From contig JACRDU010000051.1 of NCBI GenBank assembly GCA_016218495.1, forward strand, positions 1 to 53,729: 53,729 bases of DNA. The letters run 5' to 3'. Positions 11,344-21,927 of the stretch are shown one piece after another. The notes below the pieces were generated by a model. The model saw only the letters and a program-made list of their open reading frames with translations, did not search any database and was not told the DNA's origin. Position 1 is the stretch's first letter. Each line of letters starts with the position of its first letter. This DNA comes from Elusimicrobiota bacterium (GTDB lineage Bacteria > Elusimicrobiota > Elusimicrobia > UBA1565). A program made the translations under genes and the position numbers.

Positions 11344-11380
11344 GCAGAACCGGGTTCAGGCGGGCACGGCGTTCAGGGCG
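11344..11380. repeat. Direct repeat copy, true kinase 3' end
   Basis: 37 bp matching 9463-9500. It contains the kinase stop (11356-11358) and the bases leading into the HEAT gene start. Confidence 0.7.
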
Positions 11381-13581
11381 GCGGCGAGGTCCTTCGGGGA
11401 CGCGTAGCGCTGCGCGGGGTCGGGGTGCAGGGCCTTGGCCAGGACGGCGTCTGCCTCGGGATGGCCGGGGAGCTGGAGCGGGGGGAACTTCCCCGCGCGC
11501 TTGGCCTGATAGAGCGCGATGCCCGAGCCGGCGAACGGCGTCCGTCCGGTGAGCATCTCGTAGAAGCAGACGCCCAGGGCGTAGACATCGGAGGCGGGGG
11601 AGGAGCGGCCTTCCTCCTGCTCGGGCGCCATGTAGCCCGGCGTCCCGGCGATGGTCCCCTGCGCGGTCAGGCGGGTCAGCGCGTCCTTGGCGGCGCGGGC
11701 GATGCCGAAGTCCATGACCCGCACCCGTCCCGTGAGGTCCTGCATGATGTTCGAGGGCTTGAGGTCCCGGTGGACCACATGCTTGCTGTGGGCGTAGGCG
11801 ACGGCCTCGCAGGCCTGGGCGAGGATGCCTCGCGCCTCGGCGAAGGGCAGGACGCCGCGCTCGCCCAGGATTTCGGAGAGGGTCCTCCCGTCGACGAGCT
11901 CGAAGACGAGGAAGGTGCCCTCGCCGCCTTCGTAGACCGAGAAGATGCGGACTATGCCCGGATGGTCCAGTTTCGAGACGGTGCGGGCCTCCTGCAGGAA
12001 GCGTTCGCGCTCGCGCGGGTCCTCGGCGATCTCGTCGCGCATGCGCTTGAGCGCCAGGGTCCGCTCCAGCGCCGGGTCCTCGGCCTTGTAGACCACCCCC
12101 ATCCCGCCGGCGCCCAGCGTGCCGAGGATGCGGTAGGGCCCGATGCTCTCTTCGGCGGGGGCCGCCGCGGGGCGGGGAGTCCAGGAGGCGGCGCCGTCGC
12201 GGTCGCGCCCGGCCAGCAGGATGACGCCGCCGGCGATGAGGCCGGCCAGCAGGGAGGCCCCGACGACCAGCAAGAGCTTGGGCAGGCCGCGCTTGGGCGC
12301 GGGAGCTGCGGCGAGAGGGGCGGCCGCCTCTCCGAAGAGCACGGCGTCGGAGAACAGGACGGTGGCGTCGGCCTCCGGGGGGAGGGTGAGGGCGCGCGAC
12401 AGGGCCTGCGCGGCGGCCGGGTCGGCCGGGTCGGCCTTGCGCAGGGTGGCCAGCATGCCCTCGCGGTCGCGGTCCGCCGCCTGGGCGAAGGCCAGCAGGC
12501 GCAGCGCCGCCGGATTGCGCGCGTCCTTGCGCAGGACTTCGAGGGCGCTCTGCTTGGCCTCGGCGGGCTTCCCCGTGCGCGCGGCGGCGATGGAGCGGGT
12601 CAGCAGGAGGGGGATGTAGCCGGCCGCCAGGTCCAGCCCGCGCTCCGCGTCGGCCTTGGCTTCGGAGTAGCGGCCCATACGCGCGAAGGCGGCGGCCCGC
12701 AGGTTCAGGGCGCGGGCGTCGTCGGGGTCCTGCTCCAATGCCTTGGTCGCCCGCTCGACGGCCCGGGCGTTGTCGCCCACCTTCACGGCGGCGCGGGCCT
12801 CGGCGGCGTAGCGGTTCGCCAGCTCCAGGGCCGAGGGGTCGACGGCGGCCCCGCTCTTCGGGCGGGGCGGGTCGGGGGTCGAGGCCGGGTCAGGAAAAGC
12901 GGCCGGCTTCCCCCCGGCCTCGGCCGTCATAGCCTCTCCCGGGGTCTGCTCTTTGCCCGGTTTCGCGTCGGAGAGGCGGTTGAGGGCCATCTTCTCGATG
13001 GCGCCGGCCTGGCCGGAGAGAGGGCCCTTGGGGTCCAGCATCCGGGCCCGGTGCGCCCATTCGGAGGCCTGCGCCATGTCGCCGGTGTTGTATGCGGAGA
13101 GGGCGGCCCAGGTCAGGATGCGGGGCTCCTCCCGGCCGTTCTCGATGGCCGCCCTGAAATACGGCAGGGCGTCTTCGTGCTCGCCCTCGGCGGCGCGGCT
13201 GATTGCGGCGGCCTGGTTCTCCCAGCCGCCCGTGGGATTCTCCCGCACCGCCTCGTCGACGAGCGTGCGGGGACTCCTCCCTTCCGGAGGCGGGGGTCCT
13301 CCGGAATCCCCGGCGGATGTGGTCTGATTTTGGACAAGGGGCCGCTGGGCATTCTGTGCGGTGAAATTGACCACGTCCCTCGATCGCGTTGGGATTGCGG
13401 GCTCGGGGGCGACTCCGTCCGGAGAGGTGGAACCCAGCGGGACCGTCACCTGCTCCATTTGACCGCCGACAGTGCTCGCTCCCTGTTCGATCGAGCTGTT
13501 TGGATTGCCGGGCTGGGCAACGACGCAGGCCGGGCTCAGGAGCGCGGCCAGGAGCGCGGCGTGGAAGGCGGCCCTCTTCAT
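11356..13581 (-). CDS. TPR-TM-serine/threonine protein kinase
   Basis: 741 aa. The order is signal peptide (1-22, ending VVAQ), Ser/Pro-rich linker, TPR-like repeats (about 90-400), one membrane segment (about 430-455) and a Hanks-type kinase domain (about 478-741). Kinase motifs are complete: GAGGMG glycine loop, ALKRM lysine, HRDLKPSN near 601, DFG and APE (MAPEQ). If the signal peptide is cleaved, the TPRs face the periplasm and the kinase the cytoplasm, the reverse order of PknB-type kinases. The start is MKRAAF; no clear Shine-Dalgarno is seen. It lies between a small membrane protein and the HEAT protein in one operon. It probably senses an envelope ligand through the TPRs; targets are unknown. 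Confidence 0.85.
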   Translation of the reverse strand: MKRAAFHAALLAALLSPACVVAQPGNPNSSIEQGASTVGGQMEQVTVPLGSTSPDGVAPEPAIPTRSRDVVNFTAQNAQRPLVQNQTTSAGDSGGPPPPEGRSPRTLVDEAVRENPTGGWENQAAAISRAAEGEHEDALPYFRAAIENGREEPRILTWAALSAYNTGDMAQASEWAHRARMLDPKGPLSGQAGAIEKMALNRLSDAKPGKEQTPGEAMTAEAGGKPAAFPDPASTPDPPRPKSGAAVDPSALELANRYAAEARAAVKVGDNARAVERATKALEQDPDDARALNLRAAAFARMGRYSEAKADAERGLDLAAGYIPLLLTRSIAAARTGKPAEAKQSALEVLRKDARNPAALRLLAFAQAADRDREGMLATLRKADPADPAAAQALSRALTLPPEADATVLFSDAVLFGEAAAPLAAAPAPKRGLPKLLLVVGASLLAGLIAGGVILLAGRDRDGAASWTPRPAAAPAEESIGPYRILGTLGAGGMGVVYKAEDPALERTLALKRMRDEIAEDPRERERFLQEARTVSKLDHPGIVRIFSVYEGGEGTFLVFELVDGRTLSEILGERGVLPFAEARGILAQACEAVAYAHSKHVVHRDLKPSNIMQDLTGRVRVMDFGIARAAKDALTRLTAQGTIAGTPGYMAPEQEEGRSSPASDVYALGVCFYEMLTGRTPFAGSGIALYQAKRAGKFPPLQLPGHPEADAVLAKALHPDPAQRYASPKDLAAALNAVPA

Positions 13582-13623
13582 CGCCACAATGATATCCCCG
13601 CGGACGCTTCCGCGCCAGGGCAA

Positions 13624-14019
13624 TCAGGTCGGCGAAGGCAGCTCGAGCATGCCGCGGCGATAGCGCACCGACGGCTTCATCGCGCCGGACTCCCAGCGCC
13701 ATTGCGTCTCCAGCATCCGCCCGTCCTCGGCCAGGTAATAGGGAGCGTAGCGGTCCTTGATGTCCAGCGGCACGGCCCGGATGAGGCGGCCCTGCACCGT
13801 GAGGGTCGTGGGCTCTCCGGCCGGGGGGACGGGGCTGGGCAGGACGCGGCCGTCGATGACGGCACGGAAGGCGCCCTGCAGGGGGACCGGAGCCAAGGCG
13901 GGTTTGAGCTGCGTCGCCGCCGGCTTCGGCGCGGGGGCCGGCTTGCGCGCCAGGTGGGCCGCGCGCCCCCACAGCGACAGCCCCAGCATGCAGATCATCA
14001 GGCTCTTGGCGATTTCCAT
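13624..14019 (-). CDS. Small single-pass membrane protein, unknown function
   Basis: 131 aa. An N-terminal hydrophobic segment (SLMICMLGLSLWG) is followed by a Pro/Ala linker and a compact C-terminal domain of about 70 residues rich in Arg, Trp and Tyr. The ATG at 14019 is preceded by AGGGAGGGG; a longer upstream frame lacks support. First gene of the kinase/HEAT operon, 42 bases before the kinase, so possibly an accessory to it. No family recognised. Its promoter must lie in 14020-14163, where a GATTAT is the only candidate -10. Confidence 0.6.
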   Translation of the reverse strand: MEIAKSLMICMLGLSLWGRAAHLARKPAPAPKPAATQLKPALAPVPLQGAFRAVIDGRVLPSPVPPAGEPTTLTVQGRLIRAVPLDIKDRYAPYYLAEDGRMLETQWRWESGAMKPSVRYRRGMLELPSPT

Positions 14020-14163
14020 CCTACCCCTCCCTGCGTCTTGGGATAGGATGAGAGATTTCCGGCAGGCCTCCCACTCAGAGAGTTCTGAAGAAAAAAACAC
14101 CGTATTTAGCGTCATAATCCTCGGTTCCTCGCCTTCCTTCATCGGCGCTAAAGCTCCCTAGCG

Positions 14164-14694
14164 TCATTGCTCCGCTGGATGGAGACAAGCGACCCCGCCG
14201 CGCAGCAGCTTGCCCGCCGTATCCGCCCAACCGGTAGCAATGTAGACCGCCATCGCATCACGCGACGGCGCGTCGACGCTCTCGTCACGGCTCCAGTGCC
14301 AAATGAGGGTCCCTCCTCTCGGGCGAGGATTGAGGTTATACGACCGCAGCGTCCCCAACTCGCCCAACGAAGGCGCTGTCGCGCCGCGGGCCCGGCAGAA
14401 CGCCAAGGCGGACTCCCAGATCATGGAGTCGACGGCAAAACTCCAACGCATGCCGGTCGTCGCGTCTACCGATATTTCGAAGACCGGAGGCCTTACCGCG
14501 GCGCCAGGTCCCACGCCGGGACCGTCGGCGCGGCGCAGGTCCGCGAGGATGGCCGACACCGCCCCCGCGCGCGTGAACCCGGAGAAGGCCGCCTCGGGGC
14601 TCTGGGCGCAGGCGCCCGAAGCCGCCCAGAGGACCAATGCGGCTCCGAGCGAACCTCCCGACCATCGACGACACGTGTTTCTGAATCCGCTCAT
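14164..14694 (-). CDS. Secreted DUF1566/Lcl-like protein, paralogue of 8086-8604
   Basis: 176 aa with a signal peptide (hydrophobic ALVLWAASGACA, cleavage after ACA). The C-terminal half carries the TTGMRWSF...FCRARG...P-x-L-x-EL-x-TLR pattern and ends ACLHPAEQ, matching the protein at 8086-8604. GCAGGAG spaces best to the ATG at 14694, although an ATG at 14700 overlaps the upstream stop (ATGA). It is the third gene of the operon with the toroid protein and FAD oxidoreductase. Function unknown; DUF1566-like domains are common in secreted or lipoproteins of environmental bacteria. Confidence 0.7.
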   Translation of the reverse strand: MSGFRNTCRRWSGGSLGAALVLWAASGACAQSPEAAFSGFTRAGAVSAILADLRRADGPGVGPGAAVRPPVFEISVDATTGMRWSFAVDSMIWESALAFCRARGATAPSLGELGTLRSYNLNPRPRGGTLIWHWSRDESVDAPSRDAMAVYIATGWADTAGKLLRGGVACLHPAEQ

Positions 14695-14696
14695 GT

Positions 14697-16262
14697 TCAT
14701 CTCCTGCACAGCGGCGCCAGGGCGCCGCGCATCTGGCGCATGGCGATGATGGCCGTAGCCGTCCCGTAGTTCGGCCCGGAGGCCTCCGGGCTGTCCACCC
14801 AGGAGCCGTCGCGGGCCTGCATCTCGATGAGGGACCAGCCCAGGTGCATGAGGTCCCGGTTGGCCGTGGCCGAGCGGCTGCGCGTCAGCGCGTCCACCGT
14901 GGCCTGCATCCCGGGCAGGTAATAGTAGCGCGCCCAGGTGTGGCGTCCGTAGTCGTGGGTCCGTGCGTTCGAGGTGCGCACGAACTCGTCCATCTCGCCT
15001 TGGTGACGCATGAAGAGCGCTATGGCCGAGTCCATGTTCGCCGCGCTGCTCTGGCCCGCCCGGTTGAGGACGGACTCCGACATGATGGTGCGCACCACGG
15101 CCCCCACCTGGCCGCCGGGGTTGCTGTTCGACGCGCCTACCATGTAGCCGAAGGAGCCGTCGGCGGTCCGACCCGAGTTGAGGAGGTTCAGGACGAGGTC
15201 GAGCATGTCGCGCGGGGCCGGCGCGGGCGGCCGGGCCGCCGCCCCGGCCGTCCCCGTGGACTGCCGTATTCCCCCGGGGTTGTTCGGCGCCGTCGAGCGC
15301 TGGACGGCGGCCATGCTGCCGAGCATCCCAAAGGGATTCCCGGCGGCGCCCTGGAAGCCGGCCAGGACGTTCTGGGCGGCGTTCGTCGCCGGGCGGTTGC
15401 GTTCGATGGCCTGGTCCTCCGGCTCGCGGTCATAGACCGCCGCCGGCGGGACGGGCGGCATGGCGAAGCCCAGCTGCCGGGCCCTGAGCATCGGCTGGGC
15501 CAGCAGGGCGAGCTGGAAGGTGGCCTGGCCGCGGCCGTCGACCACATAGCGCAGGGAGCCGGTGCCGATGTTCTGGAGCAAAGTCCGGACATCGCGTCCG
15601 AGCGCCTGCCGCTCTTCTCCGCGGGCGCCCTCATAGAGGTTGAGGAGCAACGACAGGCTCATCGCCTGGGCGTAGGGCGTGTCGTTGTTGCCGGGCAGGT
15701 CCTCGCCGTGGGTCAGGTCGGCCCGCGAGCGCAGCATGTTGCGGCGGATGAAGTGCATGGCGTCGGTCCGGGCCCTCCCGGGGACCTCGGCCCCGGCGGC
15801 GTCGAGGGCCATCAGCACCTGGCCCGTGATGGGCACGCGCATGTGGGTCTCGTTCCAGCCCGGGGAGACCTCCTGGCGCACGCCCCAGGAGCCGTCGGAC
15901 TGCTGATGCCCCAGGAGGAAGCGCGTCCCGCCGCGCACGGCGTCGTCTATCTTGCGGATGAGGAGGCAGGGGTCCTGGCGCAGGGCGGCCCCGGGATGGA
16001 GCGGCCCGGTGTCGCCGAGGGGAGCGGCTTCGGGCAGCCCGCCCTGGTTCGCCCAATGTTCCAGCCAGGCCAGGCCGGGGACGCCGGAGGAGCCCGCCGG
16101 GCGCGCCCGCCCGGAGGGGGCGGGGAGCGGCCTGGCGTCGACGGAAGGAGCCGAGTCCCCCAGGCCCATGCCTTCCAGCCTCTCCCGGATGCCCAGGCCG
16201 CCGGCGGCGGCCGTGACGGGAAGCAGGCCCGCCAGCGTCAGCGCGATGATGTTCGGCTTCAT
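14697..16262 (-). CDS. Secreted alpha/alpha-toroid (terpenoid cyclase-like) protein
   Basis: 521 aa with signal peptide (1-20, ending TAAAG). Two QW-like motifs typical of prenyltransferase/squalene-cyclase toroids are visible: FLLGHQQSDGSWG near residue 120 and MQARDGSWVDSP near 490, with a YGTATAIIAM helix after the second. A Pro/Ala-rich insertion divides the protein. No DxDD cyclase acid motif is seen, so it is probably not an active squalene-hopene cyclase; secreted toroid proteins often act in binding. GAGGAGG precedes the ATG. It sits 12 bases after the FAD oxidoreductase in an operon driven by bipartite promoter copy c. Confidence 0.65.
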   Translation of the reverse strand: MKPNIIALTLAGLLPVTAAAGGLGIRERLEGMGLGDSAPSVDARPLPAPSGRARPAGSSGVPGLAWLEHWANQGGLPEAAPLGDTGPLHPGAALRQDPCLLIRKIDDAVRGGTRFLLGHQQSDGSWGVRQEVSPGWNETHMRVPITGQVLMALDAAGAEVPGRARTDAMHFIRRNMLRSRADLTHGEDLPGNNDTPYAQAMSLSLLLNLYEGARGEERQALGRDVRTLLQNIGTGSLRYVVDGRGQATFQLALLAQPMLRARQLGFAMPPVPPAAVYDREPEDQAIERNRPATNAAQNVLAGFQGAAGNPFGMLGSMAAVQRSTAPNNPGGIRQSTGTAGAAARPPAPAPRDMLDLVLNLLNSGRTADGSFGYMVGASNSNPGGQVGAVVRTIMSESVLNRAGQSSAANMDSAIALFMRHQGEMDEFVRTSNARTHDYGRHTWARYYYLPGMQATVDALTRSRSATANRDLMHLGWSLIEMQARDGSWVDSPEASGPNYGTATAIIAMRQMRGALAPLCRR

Positions 16263-16274
16263 GGCATTCCTCCT

Positions 16275-17876
16275 CTAGCTCTTGCGTCCCAGGATGACGC
16301 GCGCGGCGTTGAGCCCCGGCGCTCCCATGACGCCGCCGCCGGGATGCGTCCCGCTGCCGCACATGTACAAGCCCTTCACCGGAGTCCGGTAGTCGGCGTA
16401 GCCGGGCACGGGGCGCATGTTGAACATTTGGTCGAGGCTCATGCGCCCGTGGAACAAGGAGCCGCCGGTCAGGCCGTACTCGCGTTCCATATCGAGCGGC
16501 GTGATGACCTGCCGGTGCAGGACGGCGCCCGGGAGGTTCGGGGCGTATTCGCCCAGGATTTCGATGCAGCGGTCGCCGAAGGCCTCGCGCTCGGTGTCCC
16601 AGGTCTTGCCCCCGGCCAGCTTGTAGGGCCCGTATTGGACGAAGATGTTCATCAGGTGGCGTCCCTCCGGCGCCACCGTCGGGTCCACCACGCTGGGGAT
16701 GGTGCACTCCAGGATGGCGTCCTTGCTCCAGCGCCCCGCCACCGAGTCGGAATAGGCGTCTTCCAGGTAGCGCATGCTGGGGGCGATATGTATGGTGCCG
16801 CGGTGCTGCGGGCCCGCCGTCCTGCCGGGGCAGGCCTTGAAGTCCGGCAGCTCGGCCAGGGCCAGGTTTATCTTCACCGAGGCGCTGTCGTAGTTGATGC
16901 GGCGCACCTCCTTGAGGAACTCGGGGGGGAGGTCGTCGCCCGACATCAGCGTGTTGAAGGTGATGTTCGGGTCGGCGTTCGAGACGACGATGGGCGCCCT
17001 GTGCTCGCTGCCGTCCTGGAGGACGACCCCCAGCGCCCTGCCCTTCTCGGCCAGGATGCGCGCGACAGGAGTGGAGGTGAAGATGTCCACGCCCAGGGCG
17101 CGGCAGGCCCCGGCCAGGCTCTGGGTCAGGCCGCCCATGCCGCCCCGCATGTAGCCCCATACGCCGCGCACGCCGTTGCACTCGCCCATCACATGGTGGA
17201 ACAGGACATAGGCCGTCCCGGGCATCGAGGGGCTGGCGTTGGCGCCGATGACGGCGTCGGTGGCCAAAGTGGCCTTGAGCTCGTCGGACTCGAACCAGCC
17301 GTCGAGGAGGTCGACGGCGCTACCGGCCAGGAAGCGGACGATCTCCGACCAGCGCTTCTTGAGGAGGCTCCGCCGCCCCAGCAGGAAGCCGCCGTAGTCC
17401 ATCACCTGGGAGAGCCCGAACCCGGCCGGGTCGAGCGGGGTCTTGGTCATGAGCGGCTCGAGGACGGAGGCGATCTCCTCGAGGTGGGCCTCGTAGCGGG
17501 GGTAGGCCTCGGCGTCGCGGCGCGAGAACTTGGCGATCTCGCGCAGGCAGAGGGCCTTGTCGGGCCCGAGGACGAGGTGCCGGCCGTCGGGGAAGGGGGT
17601 GAAGCTCGACGGGGAGCGCGGGAGCATCTCGAAGCCGTGCTTGGCCAGCTCCAGCTCGCGCACGATTTCGGGGCGGAAGAGGCTGTTCACATAGGAGAGG
17701 CTGGAGACCTTGTAGCCGGGCCACTTCTCTTCGGTTACGGCGGCGCCGCCCACGAGGCCGCGGCGCTCGAACACGGCGACCTTCTTGCCGGCCTTGGCCA
17801 GGTAGGCCGCCGTCACCAGGCCGTTGTGCCCGCCCCCGATCACGATTGCGTCGAAGCGTCCCGCTGCGTTTGCCAT
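16275..17876 (-). CDS. FAD-dependent oxidoreductase, phytoene desaturase/PYROXD2-like
   Basis: 533 aa. An N-terminal Rossmann FAD motif (IVIGGGHNGLVTAAYLAKAG) precedes a CrtI-like body and a C-terminal FAD signature (GLYMCGSGTHPGGGVMGAPG). The family includes carotenoid desaturases, isomerases and the PYROXD2 group with poorly known substrates. No phytoene synthase or other carotenoid gene is nearby, so carotenoid chemistry is not supported by context. The start ATG at 17876 follows GGAGGGAGA. First gene of the operon with the toroid protein and DUF1566-like protein; transcribed from bipartite promoter copy c. Confidence 0.8.
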   Translation of the reverse strand: MANAAGRFDAIVIGGGHNGLVTAAYLAKAGKKVAVFERRGLVGGAAVTEEKWPGYKVSSLSYVNSLFRPEIVRELELAKHGFEMLPRSPSSFTPFPDGRHLVLGPDKALCLREIAKFSRRDAEAYPRYEAHLEEIASVLEPLMTKTPLDPAGFGLSQVMDYGGFLLGRRSLLKKRWSEIVRFLAGSAVDLLDGWFESDELKATLATDAVIGANASPSMPGTAYVLFHHVMGECNGVRGVWGYMRGGMGGLTQSLAGACRALGVDIFTSTPVARILAEKGRALGVVLQDGSEHRAPIVVSNADPNITFNTLMSGDDLPPEFLKEVRRINYDSASVKINLALAELPDFKACPGRTAGPQHRGTIHIAPSMRYLEDAYSDSVAGRWSKDAILECTIPSVVDPTVAPEGRHLMNIFVQYGPYKLAGGKTWDTEREAFGDRCIEILGEYAPNLPGAVLHRQVITPLDMEREYGLTGGSLFHGRMSLDQMFNMRPVPGYADYRTPVKGLYMCGSGTHPGGGVMGAPGLNAARVILGRKS

Positions 17877-17897
17877 TCTCCCTCCAGTCATGGGGTG

Positions 17898-17946
17898 ATG
17901 ATAAACGCTCGGCTCCCGGGGTCCCAATAAAATACTCCTGAAGCGG
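17898..17946 (-). promoter_or_regulatory. Bipartite promoter motif, copy c
   Basis: On the minus strand CTTCAG-GAGT-ATTTTATT, exactly 22 nt, then TATCAT (17898-17903), 21 nt before the ATG of the FAD oxidoreductase. Confidence 0.65.
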
Positions 17947-18026
17947 AAAGTCGTCGTGCAAGACAGGAGAATCCGTCGTTTCACCCCGAGGGCTTAACGG
18001 TCCCTTCAGAGGCGTGAAAATGGCGC

Positions 18027-18056
18027 TTGACGGCGCTTGGAATGCCCGGCTACACT
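18027..18056 (+). promoter_or_regulatory. Sigma-70-type leaderless promoter for the second kinase
   Basis: TTGACG (18027-18032), 18-bp spacer, TACACT (18051-18056), 6 nt before the ATG at 18063. Confidence 0.6.
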
Positions 18057-18062
18057 GGCTCC

Positions 18063-20425
<2,363 letters not shown>

Positions 20426-20429
<4 letters not shown>

Positions 20430-21100
20430 ACGGGCGCGTGCTGGTAGCGGCCGACAGCCCGGAGAAGCTCAGGGCCCTGCTCGCCGCCCTCGGGGCCGCG
20501 GCGGAGGGCGCCTCGTCCGCAGCGGGTTTGGACGAGGCGTGGCGGATATTCAAGGAGGACCCTCCGTCCGTGGTCATCCTGGACTGGGACCTGGCCGACA
20601 AGCGGGCGGGCGCCTTCTGCACGAAGCTGCGCGGCCATCCGACCGGGCGGGGCACCGCCCTGCTGGTCTTCGTGGAGGCCGGGGACCCGGCCCAGACCGA
20701 GAAGGGCTTCGCGGCCAAGGCCGACGCCTGCCTGCCCCGGCCGCTCGAGCCCCGGCGGCTCAAGCTCTGGGTGGATGCCGTCTCGCGCCGCGCTCGGCGC
20801 GGCGAGGAGGCCGGCGGCGTGCTGCGGGCGGAAGGCCTGGTCATCGATCCGCGCCGGCGCACCGTGGCCTGCGGGGACTTCCTCGCCGGCGACCTGACCA
20901 AGAAGGAGTTCGACCTGCTCTGCGCGCTCGTGCGCCGCCGGCCGGGAGTGCTCTCCAAGGAGTTCATCATGGGCACGGTCTGGCGCACCGTGATGCGCGA
21001 CAACACGGTGGAGGTGCACGTGAAGAACCTGCGCGCGAAGCTGGGCCCGGCGGCGGGACGCATCGTCACCGTGCCGAAGGCCGGCTATAGGTTCGAATAG
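20426..21100 (+). CDS. OmpR-family response regulator with degenerate receiver
   Basis: 224 aa: receiver-like domain (1-120) plus winged-helix DNA-binding domain (about 130-224, FLAGDLTKKEFDLLCAL...TVEVHVKNLRAKLG). Of the phosphorylation site, Asp53 (VILDWDL) remains, but the acidic pair is reduced to Asp10, the conserved Thr is lost and the switch Lys is Arg105 (LPRPLE). It may be phosphorylation-independent or controlled by the upstream kinase. ATGA overlap with the kinase. No histidine kinase gene is nearby. Confidence 0.8.
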
Positions 21101-21101
21101 C

Positions 21102-21779
21102 ATGCTGCGCGGACGCATCCTCATCGCCGAAGACGACCCCGCGGTCAGCGCCGTCGTCTCGGAGCTCTTGACCGAGAAGGGCTACGAGGCCGTCGCCACC
21201 GAGACGGTGGCCGAGGCCAAGCGCCTGCTCGACGCGCACCACTTCGACCTGGCCGTCGTCGACCTGGGGCTCAAGGACGGCTCCGGGCACGAGGTGACGC
21301 GCCACATCCGGGCCTCCGCGGGCTCGGCGGCGATGCCCGTCATCATGCTGACCGGCGCCAAGGCCGTCGAGGACATGGAGCGCAGCCTGGAGGCGGGCGT
21401 CGATTACTTCCTCTCCAAGCCGATGGCGGCCGCCGAGCTGATGCTCTGGGTGCGCTCGCTCCTGCGCCGGGTGCACGACGATTGGGACCGCGGCACCACC
21501 ATCGGCGTCCCCGGCCTGCGGCTCAACCCGGACATCCGCACCGTCTGGGTGGACCGCAAGGTGGTGCGCGGCCTGACCGCCAAGGAGTTCGACGTCCTCC
21601 TCGAGCTGGCGCGGGCCCATCCCAAGGGGCTCTCCCAGCGCCAGCTCTACCAGCGCGTCTGGGGGCGGGCCGAGGAGAGCAACACCCTCGTCGTCCATGT
21701 GCAGAGCCTGCGCCGCAAGCTGGGCCTCAAGGGCGGCGCCCACATCGTCACCAGCGACGACGGCTACCGGCTGGAGTAG
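21102..21779 (+). CDS. OmpR-family response regulator
   Basis: 225 aa with a complete receiver: Glu10-Asp11-Asp12, Asp54 phosphoacceptor, Thr84, Lys106 (FLSKPM), then a winged-helix domain (LTAKEFDVLLELARAHPKG...LVVHVQSLRRKLG) that would bind promoter DNA. It starts one base after the stop of the degenerate regulator and is its paralogue. Its cognate histidine kinase is not encoded here; the operon instead contains a Ser/Thr kinase. Confidence 0.85.
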   Translation: MLRGRILIAEDDPAVSAVVSELLTEKGYEAVATETVAEAKRLLDAHHFDLAVVDLGLKDGSGHEVTRHIRASAGSAAMPVIMLTGAKAVEDMERSLEAGVDYFLSKPMAAAELMLWVRSLLRRVHDDWDRGTTIGVPGLRLNPDIRTVWVDRKVVRGLTAKEFDVLLELARAHPKGLSQRQLYQRVWGRAEESNTLVVHVQSLRRKLGLKGGAHIVTSDDGYRLE

Positions 21780-21857
21780 CCCGGCCGCCGGGCCTGAACC
21801 CGCCATGAAGCCGGGCCGGCGCCTAGGGACAAAGTCTCAGAAATCCCTCCATTTTTA

Positions 21858-21904
21858 GCTTCAGCGCCATTTTATTCGCGCCTTTCCCGCCTTGCGCGCA
21901 TCAT
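21858..21904 (+). promoter_or_regulatory. Bipartite promoter motif, copy d
   Basis: CTTCAG-CGCC-ATTTTATT, exactly 22 nt, then CATCAT (21899-21904), 23 nt before the ATG at 21928. The rest of 21780-21927 shows nothing else. Confidence 0.65.
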
Positions 21905-21927
21905 GACCATGACGGAGGGAGGATGCG

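Noticed and set aside
11215-14046. Long plus-strand open frame across the kinase operon
   Set aside because: Opposite strand to a complete kinase with all catalytic motifs; no domains of its own.
14118-14160. CTTTAG-CGCC on the minus strand upstream of the small membrane protein
   Set aside because: Only the first block resembles the motif; no ATTTTATT and no hexamer at 22 nt.
16275-17876. Carotenoid biosynthesis operon
   Set aside because: Only the desaturase-like gene is present; no phytoene synthase or cyclase, and the neighbouring toroid protein is secreted and lacks an evident cyclase acid motif.
14844-17930. Long plus-strand open frame (over 1,000 codons) across the toroid and FAD oxidoreductase genes
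   Set aside because: Antisense shadow of two well-supported minus-strand genes; composition is Gly/Arg/Ala/His-rich without domains. High GC makes such frames common.
18004-18021. CTTCAG-N4-GTGAAAAT upstream of the second kinase, resembling the bipartite promoter
   Set aside because: The second block differs and the -10 lies 29 nt, not 22 nt, downstream; a normal -35/-10 pair explains this promoter.
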